NCBI GenBank assembly: GCA_003254925.1
Contig: QANZ01052391.1
Span: 1-64,000 of the forward strand
DNA: 64,000 nucleotides
Direction of reading: 5' to 3'
Origin: Chamaecrista fasciculata
Lineage: Eukaryota > Streptophyta > Magnoliopsida > Fabales > Fabaceae
The notes under the pieces: model-generated
The model's database searches: none
What the model was told of the DNA's origin: nothing
Seen by the model: the letters and a program-made list of their open reading frames with translations, nothing else
Shown here: positions 12,496 through 23,491 of the stretch, in pieces
Numbering within the stretch: position 1 is the first letter of the stretch
How the letters are laid out: each line of letters begins with the position of its first letter
Translations under genes and position numbers: made by a program

Positions 12496-14583
12496 AATAA
12501 GAAACTTGTAAAAACTATATTTCAAAAATGAAAGATCAAATAGTTGAAACTAAATTTCTTTTAGGAATTAAGTCACAGTTCACAAATTTAGGACTAAATA
12601 AATTTGTTCTATCTAATGAGAAAATGCTTTGATTATTTTTATTCCAACATTGAATTTCATCGTCCCTAAATTAAATAGATGAGTAATGCTCAAAGCCTCA
12701 AAGCAAAAAATGGATGAGTAAATTTTAAAATAAAAAAAGGCAAAAACACTAATTTCATTCCTAAAGTTTATACCAACTGTCAATTTCGTCCCTATTTTTA
12801 AATTTTTGCGATTAATTTCGTCTCCAGTGTTATACATTTTGATCAATTTTATTCTTTGACTAACTTCTGTCGATAAATTAACGACAAACTGCAACTTGTT
12901 TTTCAATCTGAATTAGGAATTGAGTTTTTTCTATCAATTTTACATTATATATCATTAACCACATAGATTTTGTCGTTAATATTTGACTAAAGTAACAACA
13001 AAAAAAACTTGATCAAAATGTAAAACATTAGAGACTAGACTTAAAAAAAATTGGGGACGAAATAATACTTTTGCCTAAAAAAATACATTATGTTCATAAG
13101 TCTTAATATTTATATATATATATATATTACTTATATATAATATCTTGAGAGAAAATATGTAGGTTTGGGTTTACGTGATTTAAGGACTATTGACTCGGCT
13201 TGCTTACTGAAATTGGTTGTTACGTTTATAATATCGGAAAATCGTAAAATTTAAATTAAGATCTTAATAACTATGAGAGCACTACATTGTCACTTCTTCC
13301 CCTCTAAACATAAAATTTACTACAAATAGAATGTTAAAATGATTCTTGTATTCATACGGCACCCAATGGTATTTGAATAATATGCAAATTTTATAAAGGT
13401 TAAAAATTATTTCAGTCCCTAATGCTAACCCTAAGTTTCATTTTGGTCCAAAATATTTTTTGTTCTGTTTTGGCCCTCAGTGTTTCTTAAAAGTTATATT
13501 ATTGGTCCCTAACTATTAAATATTGTCATATCTCTCTTGTTTCAAACTTAAATGTGATTAAATTAAAGTCACGGATTAAATTTGATAAGTTCTTTTTTTG
13601 TTCAATTGAAATCATCGTTAAACGATGTCAAATTGGGCAAAAAATGGGCCTAGTTTGCTGGTTCGTTTATTTCATGAATTTGGTCATATATCTCTTACTC
13701 TAAGTTCGAATGCAACAAAATCAGAGTTACAAGTTACTCTCGACGAGTTCTTTCTTTAACTAGTTGAGACCGTTGACAAACGAGGTGCAAATAATACTCT
13801 AAAAGTTAATTTTAATATTTTGACCAAACTCACATTTAGAGTTCTTATTGATCTCGTTTAATAATCTTTGGGCAAAAGTAATATTGTTGCTCCCAAATTA
13901 TGATATAAGTCTCAGTTGTAACTTTAAACTTTTTTTGTTGTCAACTATATCCCCTAAAGTTTCATATTTGTCTCAACACCAAGGCCTAACACTATCTAAT
14001 TTGTTGACGGAAAACGGAGACAAGACAAGTGACTATTTTTTCTTATTTATTTTGGTATTAATTATGCTCCAAAAGTTTCACATTTGTATCAATTGTATCC
14101 CAAAACGTTAACAAAACTTTTTGTCCAATGTTGATATCATCATTTTTCATTAAGGATTTAGACGACATTAGACCTTAAAATACAACTGAAACTCACTTTA
14201 TAATTTTGGTACTCTAGGTTATTTTTACCTAATCTTTATATAAGATTTTCGCCAAATTTAAACATATAAGTAGACAAATAATTAAATCATATCTATGTAC
14301 AATAATATAACCCTACCTAAATGTTTTATAAAGGTATATTATATGAAACTTTTCAAAATCAGATGTCCTCGAAGGGACAATTTATATTGAACGGTCTATT
14401 ACAGATTTACAGTTATTTTCTTTTGTTTTTGAACTAGTCAAATTCTGTTCCTTAGAAACTTGTTTAAAAAACAAAAGTGTGTTCCGGTCTTCCGGATCCT
14501 ACATCATTGGGTTTTTCTTTAAAAAACAAAAGAAATTTAAAAAACCATCTTTTCATTTCTTGTTCGGTGAAACAGCTTTGAAG
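12496..14583. other. upstream flank of PPR2, repeat-rich
   Basis: No gene is seen. The stretch from about 13100 to 14460 is closely similar to 51370-53400 and, in its second half, to 32270-33000. It is therefore the standard upstream flank of a PPR copy. It includes a dispersed repeat (about 13400-13860) seen also at about 52330-52800 and 60340-60960. The 5' leader just before the PPR2 ATG contains 'ctttgaagatg', shared with PPR3 and PPR6. Confidence 0.55.
12738..13077. mobile_element. foldback MITE (aggcaaaa ends)
   Basis: The left end aggcaaaaacactaatttc mirrors the right end ...gaaataatacttttgcct, with more inverted phrases inside ('gtccctattttta' against 'ttggggacg', 'ttttgatcaa' against 'ttgatcaaaa'). 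The flanks are A-rich, so a target duplication is ambiguous. Half-copies starting aggcaaaagcac occur at about 43734 and 47535. Confidence 0.55.
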
Positions 14584-15391
14584 ATGTTGTTTTCTACATC
14601 TATAAGGTATGCCTTCCCCAAATCTCTTCTTTTTCTTTCTAATTTTCCTTTTTCCCTCTGTTACCCCAAGTTTTATGCTCATTTTCATTCCCCAAATCCC
14701 AATCACATTCACGATGTCGTCAATTCTTTCAATCGCATACTCCATAGACATCCCCCACCCTCCATATTCGAAATTTAACAAGGTTTTAGGAGTGATTGTA
14801 AAGATGAAACATTATGACATTGCTATTTCACTTTGTGCAAAAGTGAAATCAAATGGAGTGATTCCTAGTTTGGCTACTCTCAACATTCTGATCAACTGTT
14901 ACAGCAATTTGCGTAAGTTGGATTTTTCTTTCTCTATATTGGGGAGGGTTTTCAAGATGGGTCATCAACCTGATACCATAACTATGACTACAATAATGAA
15001 GAGGCTGTGTAATAATAATAGGGTTGGAGAAGCACTGCACTTTCACGATGAACTAATTACATGTGGCTTCCTATTTAATGAAGTAAGTTATGGAACCTTA
15101 CTCCATGGGTTGTGTAAAACAGGAAAAATAAGAGCTGCTGTAAAATTGCTGCAAACGATGAAGAAACTGCAATTAAAGCCTAATGTTGTCATATATTCCA
15201 CTGTCATCGATGGCCTCTGTAAGGATGGTTTTATTAAGGAGGCACTTGATTTGTGTTTTGAAATGCTTAACAAAGGAATTCCCCTTAATGTTGTCACTTA
15301 TAGCTCTCTAATTCATGGTTTATGTACTACGGGTCATCGGCAAGAGGTTACTCAACTGCTTAATGAGATGATTGAAAGTCGCATGAATCCT

Positions 15392-15406
15392 AATGTCGTT
15401 ACTTTT
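15392..15406. repeat. target-site duplication of the LINE, left copy
   Basis: aatgtcgttactttt, identical to 18446-18460. The uninterrupted PPR homologues have this 15-mer once, which shows the exact insertion point. Confidence 0.92.
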
Positions 15407-18400
15407 TTTTTGAATTGAAAGAAACAGGGAAAAAACAGAAGGAGTTACATAAAACAACAAGTTCCTAAAAGATAATCATCAATCCAAGGCCAGATGTCCT
15501 TCATTCTGATATTGTGTTGCTTCCTGGAAATCTGCCATCTATTTTGAGGGTCTGCAATCATGTGTTGGATGTCTTCCATGATTGTGCTGATTCTAGCATG
15601 GTGGCCCGTGAGGTGCATATCGTATTGGTAAATGATGTTTGCCGTATGAGAACGATATTCTGAGCTAATCTCCAGCCATCTCCTGAAGCTATCTGCAAAG
15701 GTGTCAATCAGCTTTTTTGACCTGTCAAAATCACAATGATAGAAGAGTAACGTTGGTCCTGAAGATTTGAAAGTAAACGCAATGAAAACATTCCTAGACT
15801 TTTCTCTGAACTGCTGAGCAGCAAGGAGGATGTCATCAGGTTCCCACTGGTGATGCAGGGTTAGAGGAGGTCTTTTTCCCGGCTGCTGCTTATCATTTAT
15901 GTGCAGGTCCTGGGTAGCTTTCTGAAGGAAAGTAGCATTATCCTTGATCCTCATCCACTCATTAATAATCTTCTCTGGATTTGGACTCGTCCTCTGGAAT
16001 AGAACCTCATTCCTATGTTTATAAATAGTCCAGCAAAACCATAGAATTTGCTGAAGAGAGATATCTGTCATTGTGTTAACATTTAAAAGCCATTGTTTCA
16101 GCCAAGTTTGGAAATCTAAAGGTTGGACTGCAGTGCTTCTGAAGGCAAGAGGGGAACCAAACCATGCGGCTTTGGTAACCGGGCATTCCAAGAAGAGATG
16201 AGTGTCAGATTCAATACACTCACATCCAAAAGGGCATGTACCTGCAATTCTGAACTGTTTCTTGAGAAGATTTATTCCAATTGGAAGGCTATTATGTAAG
16301 CATCTCCAACTGAACACATAGAGTTTGGGGGGTAAATTAGCCTTCCAAATAGATTCCCAGTTAAAATGACTTCCTGCACTCAAAGAATCAATATTAGTGA
16401 AGGAGTTTTTGTAAGCCTTACTAACCGAATAGATACCTCTGCTATCCTTGTTCCAAATCATAGAATCTGGTCGATTTGTGTGGGAGATGGGGATTTTCAT
16501 GATACTTCTAGTGTCCTCCTGGTTAAATATTGCAGAAACCAGTTCCAAATTCCAATTATGAGAGTCAGAGATCAAGTCAGCAGCTGTATTAATGCCAGGC
16601 ATTTCTACAGTAGGCTTAAACCAAAAATTGCAACCTAATTCAATGGAGTGGCCATTTCCCACCTTCCATCTGCACTCTCGAATGAGAATATCGATTTGTC
16701 TGCATATACCTCGAGCAAGGGGGGAAGCTTGGGAGGTTGTTTTGAAAATCAGGTTGGTTTCATCCCGACAGTACTTTGCTCGATAAATTCTGGAGAGGAT
16801 AGTATTAGGTTGACTGATAATCCTCCAGGCCTGTCTTCCAAGAAGAGCAGCATTGAAATCCTTGAATCTTCGTATACCAAGCCCTCCAAGTTCTTTAGGC
16901 TTACATATCTTGTCCCAAGCAAGCATGTGAGGAGTTTTAGTATTTTGGTGGTTCCCCCAGAAGAAATTAGCTACCAGAGAATCACATTTTTTGGCTTCCT
17001 TGTCTGTGAGAGAGAAATAGGAAAGATGGTACACTGGAATGGAAGAGAGCACAGACTTAATCAAAATGATTCTACTTGCTTGAGAAAGCAGTTTTGCTTT
17101 CCAGCCAGCAAGTTTAGATTGGAGAGTTGCCATGATGTCTTCAAACGTCTTTCTATTCCTATGAGTCCCATCAATGAAACTCCCCAGATATTTACCAAAG
17201 GATTCCACCTTTTTAAGACGGGTTGTTCTACAAATCATCTTTTGGAACCTGTTAGGGGTATTCGGACTAAAAGTTATATCAGACTTCGCTGTATTAACAA
17301 TCAGTCCAGAAGCCTTACCAAAAAGATCGAAAAACTGTTTGAATTTATCACATGCCACAAGATCCGCTTTGAAGAACAAAAGAATGTCATCTGCATAAAT
17401 GAGATGGTTTATTGGAGGTGCATTTCTAGCCACTTTGATCCCTTTGAGAGTTCCATCTTCCTGAGCCTTGATAAGGAGGCCCGAGAGGACATTGATGCAT
17501 AAAATGAAGAGATAGGGGGAGATTGGGTCTCCCTGTCTAAGACCAGCTTTCGGGCAGAAAGTATTAGTGAGGCTCCCATTAACATTCACACGGAAGGAGG
17601 TAGTAGTGATACATTGGGAGATCAGTTGAATCCAGTGTGAAGGAAACTGCATATCTTTCAGAACCTCAATCACGAACTGCCAATCAATTTTGTCATAAGC
17701 TTTCAGTAGATCAATTTTGAGGCTAGCCCAATAACTGCGACCTTTCTTTTGTCTCCTGATGTATCTCAGCACCTCATGAGCAACTAGGATGTTATCACTA
17801 ATTAATCGTCCTTTTGCAAAAGCATTTTGGTAGGGGGTAATGACATCCGGCATGATCATTTGGAGACGGTTCGCTAAGGTCTTTGAGATAACTTTATAAG
17901 CTATGTTGCAGAGACTTATGGGTCTAAAATCTCTAAAACTTTCCTGAGATTCTCCTTTTGGGATCAGAGTGATGATTGTTTGATTGAGCTCTTTAAGAAG
18001 AAAACCTCTATTTAGAAAGGAGGCCACCATGTTGGTGAGGTCTTGACCCACCACGGGCCAATAGTGCTGAAAGAAGATAGCAGGTAAACCATCCGGGCCC
18101 GGCGTTTTGTGACCATCCATTTGGAATAATGCTGTTTCAATTTCAAGTTTGGTGAACGGTTTGCTAAGGGTATCAAGATGGAAAGGAGAAAGTTTGGAAA
18201 TATTCGCTTGCTGGATAAGAGATGCCTTATCTTCTATCGTTGCATTAGAAACCGACTCAAAGAGGTCTTGGAAATAGTTTCTTGCTGATTCCATAATGTC
18301 TTTTTCTGAGTTGTGCCACACTCCATCGCTATCTTTAATTGCAACGATTCTGGCCTTATTCCTTCTGTGCTTAACCACAGCATGGAAATATTTCGTGTTC

Positions 18401-18445
18401 CTTTCTCCGTGAGTCAGCCACATTTGTTTAGCCCTCTGAGCCCAG
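15407..18445 (-). mobile_element. 5'-truncated L1-type LINE inserted in PPR2
   Basis: The element lies antisense to the PPR gene. Its 3' end has a short poly(A), seen as T's up to 15411 and partly shared with the target duplication. It is cut at the 5' end inside ORF2, so the AP-endonuclease domain is absent. A perfect 15-bp target duplication flanks it. The single ORF is undamaged, which suggests a recent insertion. Confidence 0.9.
15445..18444 (-). CDS. LINE ORF2 C-terminal part: reverse transcriptase + zf-RVT
   Basis: The frame is open for 999 residues from the truncation point (WAQRAKQM...) to the stop at 15445; the first internal Met is at 18423. Counting from that Met, the reverse transcriptase runs from about residue 100 to 400. 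It has PGPDG (108-112), the catalytic KIDLLKAYD (236-244) and YADD (343-346), the metal-binding aspartates. A reverse-transcriptase zinc-binding domain follows at about 660-755 (WKANLPPKLYVFSWR, then Cys/His at 730, 734, 736, 742, 747). The last ~140 residues do not show the usual plant LINE RNase H start (WKPP...KxNxDG). The ORF lacks its endonuclease and upstream promoter, so it is not an autonomous element. Confidence 0.9.
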   Translation of the reverse strand, partial: WAQRAKQMWLTHGERNTKYFHAVVKHRRNKARIVAIKDSDGVWHNSEKDIMESARNYFQDLFESVSNATIEDKASLIQQANISKLSPFHLDTLSKPFTKLEIETALFQMDGHKTPGPDGLPAIFFQHYWPVVGQDLTNMVASFLNRGFLLKELNQTIITLIPKGESQESFRDFRPISLCNIAYKVISKTLANRLQMIMPDVITPYQNAFAKGRLISDNILVAHEVLRYIRRQKKGRSYWASLKIDLLKAYDKIDWQFVIEVLKDMQFPSHWIQLISQCITTTSFRVNVNGSLTNTFCPKAGLRQGDPISPYLFILCINVLSGLLIKAQEDGTLKGIKVARNAPPINHLIYADDILLFFKADLVACDKFKQFFDLFGKASGLIVNTAKSDITFSPNTPNRFQKMICRTTRLKKVESFGKYLGSFIDGTHRNRKTFEDIMATLQSKLAGWKAKLLSQASRIILIKSVLSSIPVYHLSYFSLTDKEAKKCDSLVANFFWGNHQNTKTPHMLAWDKICKPKELGGLGIRRFKDFNAALLGRQAWRIISQPNTILSRIYRAKYCRDETNLIFKTTSQASPLARGICRQIDILIRECRWKVGNGHSIELGCNFWFKPTVEMPGINTAADLISDSHNWNLELVSAIFNQEDTRSIMKIPISHTNRPDSMIWNKDSRGIYSVSKAYKNSFTNIDSLSAGSHFNWESIWKANLPPKLYVFSWRCLHNSLPIGINLLKKQFRIAGTCPFGCECIESDTHLFLECPVTKAAWFGSPLAFRSTAVQPLDFQTWLKQWLLNVNTMTDISLQQILWFCWTIYKHRNEVLFQRTSPNPEKIINEWMRIKDNATFLQKATQDLHINDKQQPGKRPPLTLHHQWEPDDILLAAQQFREKSRNVFIAFTFKSSGPTLLFYHCDFDRSKKLIDTFADSFRRWLEISSEYRSHTANIIYQYDMHLTGHHARISTIMEDIQHMIADPQNRWQISRKQHNIRMKDIWPWIDDYLLGTCCFM

Positions 18446-18460
18446 AATGTCGTTACTTTT
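18446..18460. repeat. target-site duplication of the LINE, right copy
   Basis: aatgtcgttactttt, identical to 15392-15406. PPR2 coding sequence resumes directly after it (aatataatggttgatgc). Confidence 0.92.
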
Positions 18461-19909
18461 AATATAATGGTTGATGCATATTGTAAGGAAGGAAGAATCT
18501 TTGAAGCTCAAGGTGTGCTTGCTATGATGATGAAGTTTGGGGAACGGCCTCATGTTGTTACTTGCAATGCTTTAATGGATGGTTATTGCTTAATAAATAA
18601 TGTTAAGCAATCACGAGAGTTGCTCAACAAGATGACCAAATTTGGTTTGACACCTCACGTTATTAGCTATAATACCTTGATTAATGGATATTGTAAGAGT
18701 AAGATGTTGGATGAAGCTGTGAATATGTTTAAGGAAATGCGTGTTAGAAATTTGGTTCCTGATACTATAACGTACAGTTCCCTCATTGATGCCTTTCTGG
18801 AAAATTATCACAAGCGCAAGATTTGATTTATGAGATGCATGATAGTGGTCATCCTCCTAATATAGTCACTTATAACATACTATTAGACACATTTTTCAAA
18901 AGGCATCATCTTGATGAAGCTATTTCATTATACAAGCAAATTGTCAATCGTGGAATTCAACCTAATGCATATATATACACTTCACTTATTGATGGTTTAT
19001 GCAAAGGTGGCCGATTAAATACTGCACTTAGGATTTTTAATGTTCTCTTGGAAAATCATCACTATCTAGATGTCATTACGTACAATGCAATGATAGGCGC
19101 ACTTTGTACAAAGGGCTTGTTTTATGAAGCAATAGCCTTGCTTGTAAAGATGGAAGAGAATGGCTGCCTTCCTAATTTTGTAACTTTTGAAGTAATTATT
19201 CAAGAGCTTTTCAAAAGTAATGAAAATGATAAGGCAAGGAAGCTTCGTCTTGAAATGATTGCTAGAGGTCTTCTAAAACCATAAAACTAGGCCAGGTACT
19301 TCATTCCGGATATTTTATATTACTTTTATTGTTGCTGAATTTTGCCTATAGTAGTATGCAATTGGATGTTTCTTTTGGGCCAAATTTTTACTATTGAAGA
19401 ATGATGTTATTGTTGTGGAATAATTTTGGTTCCAGCCATATGTTTTCATGTAATTCGACTTCATCATGAGTTTGGCCCATCTTCATTAATGGGATCATTC
19501 CAAGTTTGATTCATTTGCTGTAGGTACATCTTAGTCATTTCTCATAGACTAATACACAAGTGTTCCCTTTATTTGAGTTTTACATATATTAGACTTCTCT
19601 TTGATGGATATTTTTGACAATATAATGATCTGCATTAGGATCAGTGAGTGTACTTTTCATTTGATATAATGTTTCGTTGGCATCTGTCCGAATGCAGTGG
19701 GTTTGTTAATCTGAACATACCTGTCGACTGATACCTTTTATTTTTATGTTTCTGTTGTCCTGCAAATTACTTTTAATGATGCTTGCAGACAGTGGATTTT
19801 TTTTATTTCTTCTGTCCTGAGTTTGCTATTTACTGTTAATTTGGTTATGTGAGACTGGCAATGATGTTGCCACCATTTTTATATGCAAAAAAAAAAAAAA
19901 AAAAAAAAA

Positions 19910-19910
19910 N
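19910..19910. other. assembly gap (N) after an A run
   Basis: A run of 23 A's ends in one N. Beyond it the sequence is an exact copy of an earlier segment of the window, so this join should be treated with caution. Confidence 0.75.
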
Positions 19911-19911
19911 T

Positions 19912-20429
19912 TTATCATAGAAAGTAGAAATATGGAGATGATCTTTATAGAACAACCTTGAAGGGTGTTTCTGAAATCTGACATGGATGGGAGTTAAACT
20001 CCAAAATGTCATTGGGTAATTGAAAACAGAAATTCAATTTCACAATGACACATGATATATTTTAATTTTATGTTCACATATACTAGTGAGCTTCTCAAGT
20101 TGCATTTTGTTTTATTACATGTCAGATACTACGTTGTGCCTTCTCAAGGTGTTCTGTTTCAACCTACTTGTGTGTGTTTCGTTTATGTTAAAGTAAAACT
20201 TGAAGGCTGCTATCAAAGTGAATATATTTCTTTTTTTTATGGTACAACAAAGTGAATATATTTCTTGATGTATCAACTTAGTTGAGAATGTTGGCTTCAG
20301 TAACGGTTTCCTCTCTCTGCAAAACTGCTTCAGTAACCATTTCTTCTTTCTGTGTGTATGGGAGAGATCATGTTTATTACTTTTTGTCTTTGTTATCTTG
20401 TATAAATCCTTTTAGAGTTTTAGTATAAA
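19912..20429. repeat. 518-bp repeat identical to 9245-9762
   Basis: Comparing the two stretches base by base by eye shows no difference over about 518 bp, including an identical 67-codon frame at 9385-9588 and 20052-20255. Other copies of the same flank in this window differ by several percent. It starts right after the N at 19910. Confidence 0.85.
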
Positions 20430-21315
20430 TTAAATTAAATTAGATTACATAATGTTAATGCAAGTAATCAAATGTCATGGTGTTGATTGTTAATGGGAGT
20501 GCAATTTCATAATTAATAAACAAGAACAAAATAACTTCCCTCTCTTCTCTTCCTCCTGAGTGCTTTTGTTGTGATTTCGTTGATCTGTATTCATTAAGGG
20601 ACACTTTGAGTCGGACACTTTAAGTATTCTTGAAATCCCATTTAGCATAGATGATTAGTTACTTTGTGATTGTGTAAACATAGTAATGAATTGCATCAAG
20701 TGCTTCAAAATAAATGTTTTCTAAAGCTCCATTTTTTGTGAGTCACTTATTGTTGGATTTAGACAGTAAAGCTTGGTATATATACTAGTTGGTGTGGGTA
20801 TTTATAAGCCAGTGCCTCTTTATCAGGTGAATACGAACATGAGAGACCAAATTTGAAAATGAGAAAAACTATCCAATCAGGTGAATATGAAGATGACTAT
20901 TGATTCAGACTAACTGATTCATTAGTCTGTGACTATGGTACTATTTTGTTCTTTCTTTTAGTTGCTTCATATTATTTTATTTGAAAAGATACATTTTCTC
21001 ATTTGCTTGAACTATCTTTGACCTTTGTGGAGTATTTAACAAATAATTTTGCCTCTTCAACTTGGTCCATTACTTATTCTATTAAAATTACCTTATCTCT
21101 GTAATTCTCATCCTCCTAGGGGAATATGTAAACTCAATCAGATGCTCTTCAATTATCAATTGTGACATTGTGCGCACAAAACTGTATATTCCTAATTGAT
21201 TTTTTCCCTTTTGTAAGTCTGAAGTCTCTGCATAATGTTCTACTTGAAAACTCATTTAGTTGTTCTACATGTTATTTTCATTAAACCTTAACTCTTTTTT
21301 TTTAAATATATATTT

Positions 21316-21992
21316 TGTGAATGTGCATGTGAATTTATTGGGGTATAAGGGATCGTGGTGGCCAAAAACTATTTTAGGGATATAAGGGCCCGGGTGGTGG
21401 GCAGACGGACTTGTTATCGGGTATTGAGTTAATCAAGGTGTTGAAGGACTTAAACATGAAAAATTGTCATGTTACTTGATTTATTTTAGTTAGTTAGTTT
21501 TTAATATACTTGCTCTGTTGAATGAAATGTTTTAGTTGCTCCAGTTACGTGTATGTTATTCTTGTGTTTCCTTTGGGTTGTTGAGTTGTAATTCCAACTT
21601 CATGGGTGGCTCGAGGGGAAATCTCGAGTCTTACTGAGAATTTCCCAAACTCTCTTGTATTGCAGGAAGAGGAAGAATATGAGGATGACATGACAGGCGG
21701 TTGTGCTTAAGGAGAACTTATGTGCTGGGGGGGTTAGTATAATGTATTCTTAATGCTGTCTGTGTGTTTATGTGGTTATTCTGTAACTTTTCATCTGAGT
21801 GTAGCTTTGCGTGGCATATCGGAGACTGAACCTTTTAGTCTTTTGTGTGGCATATCGGAGACTGAACCTTTTAGTCTTTTGTGTACTGCTTTGTATCAAA
21901 CAACCGTATCTTCGTTAAATTATAACTAGTGAACCACTCCTAAGTTTGTTTGTGATTACTTTTAGTGAGTGCTTTTGGTTAGGTTGTTACAA
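21316..21992. mobile_element. probable solo LTR / LTR-element remnant
   Basis: PPR-flank sequence is interrupted from about 21316 (tgtgaatgtgcatg) to 21992 (...ttaggttgttaca) by a more GC-rich block with TG...CA ends and no transposon protein. A 36-bp unit beginning gtggcatatcggagactg is exactly repeated at 21811 and 21847. The candidate 5-bp flanks (atatt near 21310 and at 21993) are one base out of register, so the call stays tentative. Confidence 0.4.
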
Positions 21993-23316
21993 TATTGCCA
22001 CATATGGTTTCATGGGCAAAGAGATATGTGAGAGTGGGTTTGTTATTCTGAACATATCTGATACCTCTGACACTTTCTTTCACTAACTGTTCATTTCTCT
22101 TTCAGGACAACACTTACAGTGTACTACAGAAAATTCATTCCCAGTCTTCTAATAACTAGCTCCTAAATTGTCACCTAAACTGTTGATTATTATTATTATT
22201 ATACAAATCACTTCACTAGATTCATTTCTTGTAAAATGCACATATAAACTAAATGTGTAAACAAATTTGAATATTTGAATAAGAGAAAATTTATTATTTA
22301 GTCTTTGAATTTACACTGAATCAACTAATTAGTTTTTAAATAATCAAAACATACTATTCAGTTCCTAAATTATTGAAATTGAAAAGTACTTGGATCACGC
22401 TAGTTTTTTAGATAATTAAAGTTAGGGTAAAAAAATAAATAGACTAAAATGTGAAACTTTAGAAACAAAATCAATAATAAATAAACTTTGATAATAAAAT
22501 TGAAAATGAATATAAAATTTGAGATAAAAAGTACTTTTGTCAAAAAAATATACAATTAGACTTGAAGTGTTTTCATATATAATTTTGAAATCAAATAGAT
22601 GTGGAATGCGAAAAGAAGATAATGGATGAGTAAATTAAAAAAAATTACTAAGTAAATATATTTCTTGATGTATCAACTTAGTTGTGAATGTTAGCTTAAT
22701 TCTCAAGTTCTGCATAATGGCTTAACCTAAAATCATCCAACTCTGAATTGCTTTTATAGAGAAATGGAGTGAAGCAGCTTTTACCCAAGGAAGAGACAAA
22801 GAAGAAGAAGAAGCCAAGGATGATGGATCAGATAGCCGCAATAAACAAAGGAGAAGCCATGTAGGTCAGAATGCATGCCAGTTTGAAATGAAGAACAAGG
22901 AATGTGATTAAAGCATATTTTTGATCATGTGTATTTTTAGGGGCTAAATAATTAAGGCATATTATTTAAGGATAAAGACTACAATTTATCACTTGATTAA
23001 TTAAAATCAAGTGGTCATAGGAAAAGATGATATTGCCACAAGTGGATGGTCTCATAGGCAAACATAAGTGAGAGTATTACTCATTTGAACGGGATAAAAT
23101 GCTTTGTCCTATAATCTGACCATGTCTGTCAACTGATACTTTTTATTAATTAGGCCTATAATCTTCGAGTAACTAGCTGTTTAATTGCCATCTAAACTGT
23201 TGATTGTTCTTATGTCCTTCAACTATGTTCATTTCTTGGTGTATGCATATATAAATTCAATCATATGGAAGGAAGCCAATCTTTGCATTATGATATAGGC
23301 TCACTTCATAGTTCAT

Positions 23317-23320
<4 letters not shown>

Positions 23321-23380
<60 letters not shown>

Positions 23381-23388
23381 NNNNNNNN

Positions 23389-23468
<80 letters not shown>
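23321..23468. repeat. TC/GA microsatellite with 8-N gap
   Basis: An almost pure (TC)n tract is broken only by eight Ns at 23381-23388, so its true length is unknown. It ends 24 bases before the PPR3 ATG and replaces the leader sequence seen before PPR2 and PPR6. Confidence 0.95.
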
Positions 23469-23471
<3 letters not shown>

Positions 23472-23491
23472 TCGGAGAAGAAGCGTTGAAG

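Larger units (their letters stand above)
14584..19284 (+). pseudogene. PPR2: Rf-like PPR pseudogene split by a LINE
   Basis: ATG at 14584 begins the same leader as PPR6 (MLFSTS.RYAFPKS). Three lesions are visible. First, one extra T near 14774-14776 gives TAA at 14776. Second, a LINE is inserted with its target duplication at 15392-15406 and 18446-18460. Third, a net 7-bp deletion at about 18792-18799 shifts the frame after motif ...SLIDA. The pieces 14770-15406, 18461-18795 and 18799-19284 otherwise align with PPR6 without gaps apart from its extra repeat, ending ...ARGLLKP. The extra T is shared with PPR3, so it probably predates their split or was moved by gene conversion. No full PPR protein can be made. 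Confidence 0.9.
19285..23320. other. PPR2-PPR3 spacer, non-coding
   Basis: No host gene is seen. It contains the PPR2 3' flank, an A run ending at an N (19910), a 518-bp exact repeat of 9245-9762, a probable LTR remnant (about 21316-21992), and the PPR3 upstream flank. Around 22764 there is an exon-like phrase followed by a Lys-rich frame. Confidence 0.5.

Noticed and set aside
16648..17502. 284-codon + strand frame
   Set aside because: Antisense shadow of the LINE reverse transcriptase frame; no domain of its own.
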